Assembly (NCBI GenBank): GCA_050694055.1
Contig: JBOGWX010000007.1
Location: 1 to 21,808 of the forward strand
Reading direction: 5' to 3'
Source: WHSV01 sp050694055
GTDB lineage: Bacteria > Actinomycetota > CADDZG01 > WHSQ01
DNA: 21,808 bases
The translations under genes were made by a program, and so were the position numbers. The notes beneath the pieces were generated by a model. That model was not told where the DNA came from and ran no database searches. It was given only the letters and a program-made list of their open reading frames with translations. The first letter of the stretch is position 1; every line of letters starts with the position of its first letter. Shown here in pieces: positions 20,927-21,808 of the stretch.

Positions 20927-21739
20927 TTGAAGCGCTACGCGAGCTTGGTTTCTTTGGTGGTGGTGCTGCTGACACCGGCCGCCTGCGACGACGGTGGAGC
21001 CGGGGGCGGTGATCGGCCGGCCGGCGAGGTGCTCGCTGCGGCGGCTTCGGCGACTCAGGAAGCCGGCACCGCTCGCATCGCGAGCGATCAGGTCGCCGAG
21101 GTGCAGGGTCAAAGACTGACCACGACCGTCGAGGGAGTTACCGATCTCAACAGCGGTGACTCCGAATCCACCATCGAGCTCGCCGTTCCCGGGCAGCCAC
21201 CGCAGGCCGCGCAGTTCATCACCGCCGGGTCGGTCGCGTACATCGAGACCGCCGCCTTCCCCGGCGCCCCGACCGACGTCGAGTGGATCAGCATCGATTT
21301 CGCGCAGCTCGGGGATGAGATCGGTGTCAACATCGAGGCCTTCCGGCAGAACGGCGCCGGGCAGCTCGGATATCTCGGCGAGGTGGGCGACGTCGAGGAG
21401 GTAGGAACCGAAACCGTTAGAGATGCCGAGACCACGCACTACAGGTTCACGACGGATCTCGAGGCACTGGCGGACGGCGGTCCCGAGGAGCTTCGCTCCT
21501 CGTATCGCCAGCTCATCGAGCTCACCGGTGCTCGGGAGATTCCCACGGAGGTGTGGATCGATGAAGACGATCGCGTCCGCCGGATCTCCACCGATCTCGA
21601 GATCGAACAGCAGGGCCGGCAGCTCTCTCAGCGGAGCACGATCGAGTACTACGAGTTCGGCGTCGAGGTGGATGCTCAAGCGCCTCCGGCCGAGGACACG
21701 GTCAGCATCACCGAGCTCGGCGCGGGCCGGGCCCCCTAA
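20927..21739 (+). CDS. LppX/LprAFG-like lipoprotein
   Basis: The product is 270 aa from TTG 20927, chosen because GGAGG (20914-20918) is eight bases upstream and the protein then starts with a classic lipoprotein signal: KR, a hydrophobic core (YASLVSLVVVLLTP) and AAC with lipidated Cys20. Upstream in-frame TTG/ATG/GTG starts would only add polar residues. The mature protein is rich in beta-strand pattern and acidic residues (DLNSGDSESTIELAVPGQPPQ, EVWIDEDDRVRRISTDLEIE), as in the LolA/LppX/LprG fold, which binds lipids in a half-barrel. It should be anchored to the outer face of the membrane. The assignment is from overall pattern, not from a strict motif. Confidence 0.72.
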   Translation: MKRYASLVSLVVVLLTPAACDDGGAGGGDRPAGEVLAAAASATQEAGTARIASDQVAEVQGQRLTTTVEGVTDLNSGDSESTIELAVPGQPPQAAQFITAGSVAYIETAAFPGAPTDVEWISIDFAQLGDEIGVNIEAFRQNGAGQLGYLGEVGDVEEVGTETVRDAETTHYRFTTDLEALADGGPEELRSSYRQLIELTGAREIPTEVWIDEDDRVRRISTDLEIEQQGRQLSQRSTIEYYEFGVEVDAQAPPAEDTVSITELGAGRAP

Positions 21740-21751
21740 CGAGCCCCGCGC

Positions 21752-21808
21752 TTCTGCGGTCCGGCCGAGCCCGCCCCGCGCGGTTCTGCGGTCCGGCCGA
21801 GCCCGCCC
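21752..21808 (+). repeat. 25-bp direct repeat at the window edge
   Basis: The 25 bases at 21752-21776 recur exactly at 21784-21808, a 32-bp period, and the second copy runs to the window edge. The unit starts TTCTGCGGTCCGG and ends GAGCCCGCCC. It follows the lipoprotein stop by 12 bp. More copies may lie beyond the window. Confidence 0.85.

Noticed and set aside
21720..21751. Terminator after the lipoprotein gene
   Set aside because: A 7-bp inverted repeat (GCGCGGG/CCCGCGC) has an 18-bp loop and no T-run, and the area is already GC-repeat-rich.

Overview
The window is high-GC (about two-thirds G+C by eye), densely coding DNA with GTG/TTG starts, stop-start overlaps and short gaps. The gene families point to an actinobacterial lineage (Actinomycetota, probably uncultured): an F420-type LLM oxidoreductase, Mce-type ABC transport subunits, paired FadE-like acyl-CoA dehydrogenases, a CGNR zinc-finger regulator, a membrane-anchored sulfite-oxidase-family enzyme and an LppX/LprG-like lipoprotein. 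I cannot place it below phylum. No rRNA, tRNA, CRISPR array, transposase or phage gene was seen.

Region 1 (1-8124), lipid handling. An LLM oxidoreductase (+) converges on a minus-strand operon of Mce-type ATPase, two MlaE/YrbE permeases and a small Mce-associated-like membrane protein. No MCE-domain protein is present. Divergent from this operon are two adjacent acyl-CoA dehydrogenases that look like a catalytic/non-catalytic heteromer pair. A SCP2-alpha/beta-hydrolase fusion follows and ends in a strong intrinsic terminator. The cluster suggests uptake and breakdown of a bulky lipid, perhaps sterol-like (inference).

Region 2 (8185-11308), redox and housekeeping. A YgfZ-type folate-binding protein with a 15-bp tandem repeat in its leader is followed by a metallo-beta-lactamase-fold hydrolase and a polytopic sulfite-oxidase-family molybdoenzyme with an internal twin-arginine motif.

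Region 3 (11351-17274), a metal homeostasis island. A CDF exporter with three tandem C-terminal domains is divergent from a full-length DtxR/MntR-family regulator. The regulator is followed by a tightly packed binding protein-ATPase-permease-permease operon. The last permease carries a winged-helix-like C-terminal extension. A near-perfect palindrome overlaps a promoter that appears to give a leaderless regulator mRNA, so metal-dependent autorepression is likely.

Region 4 (17291-21808). An alpha/beta hydrolase is coupled to a small membrane zinc-ribbon protein. A 58-residue arginine-rich small ORF on the minus strand is divergent from a CGNR regulator, and five TGTAA-type half-sites lie in their shared promoter region. 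Dihydrolipoamide dehydrogenase comes next, with two tandem hairpins in its leader, then a lipoprotein. The same 20-bp hairpin family occurs at least four times in intergenic DNA of this window (31-50, 17291-17310, 19329-19348, 19360-19379), so it may be a genome-wide dispersed palindromic repeat.
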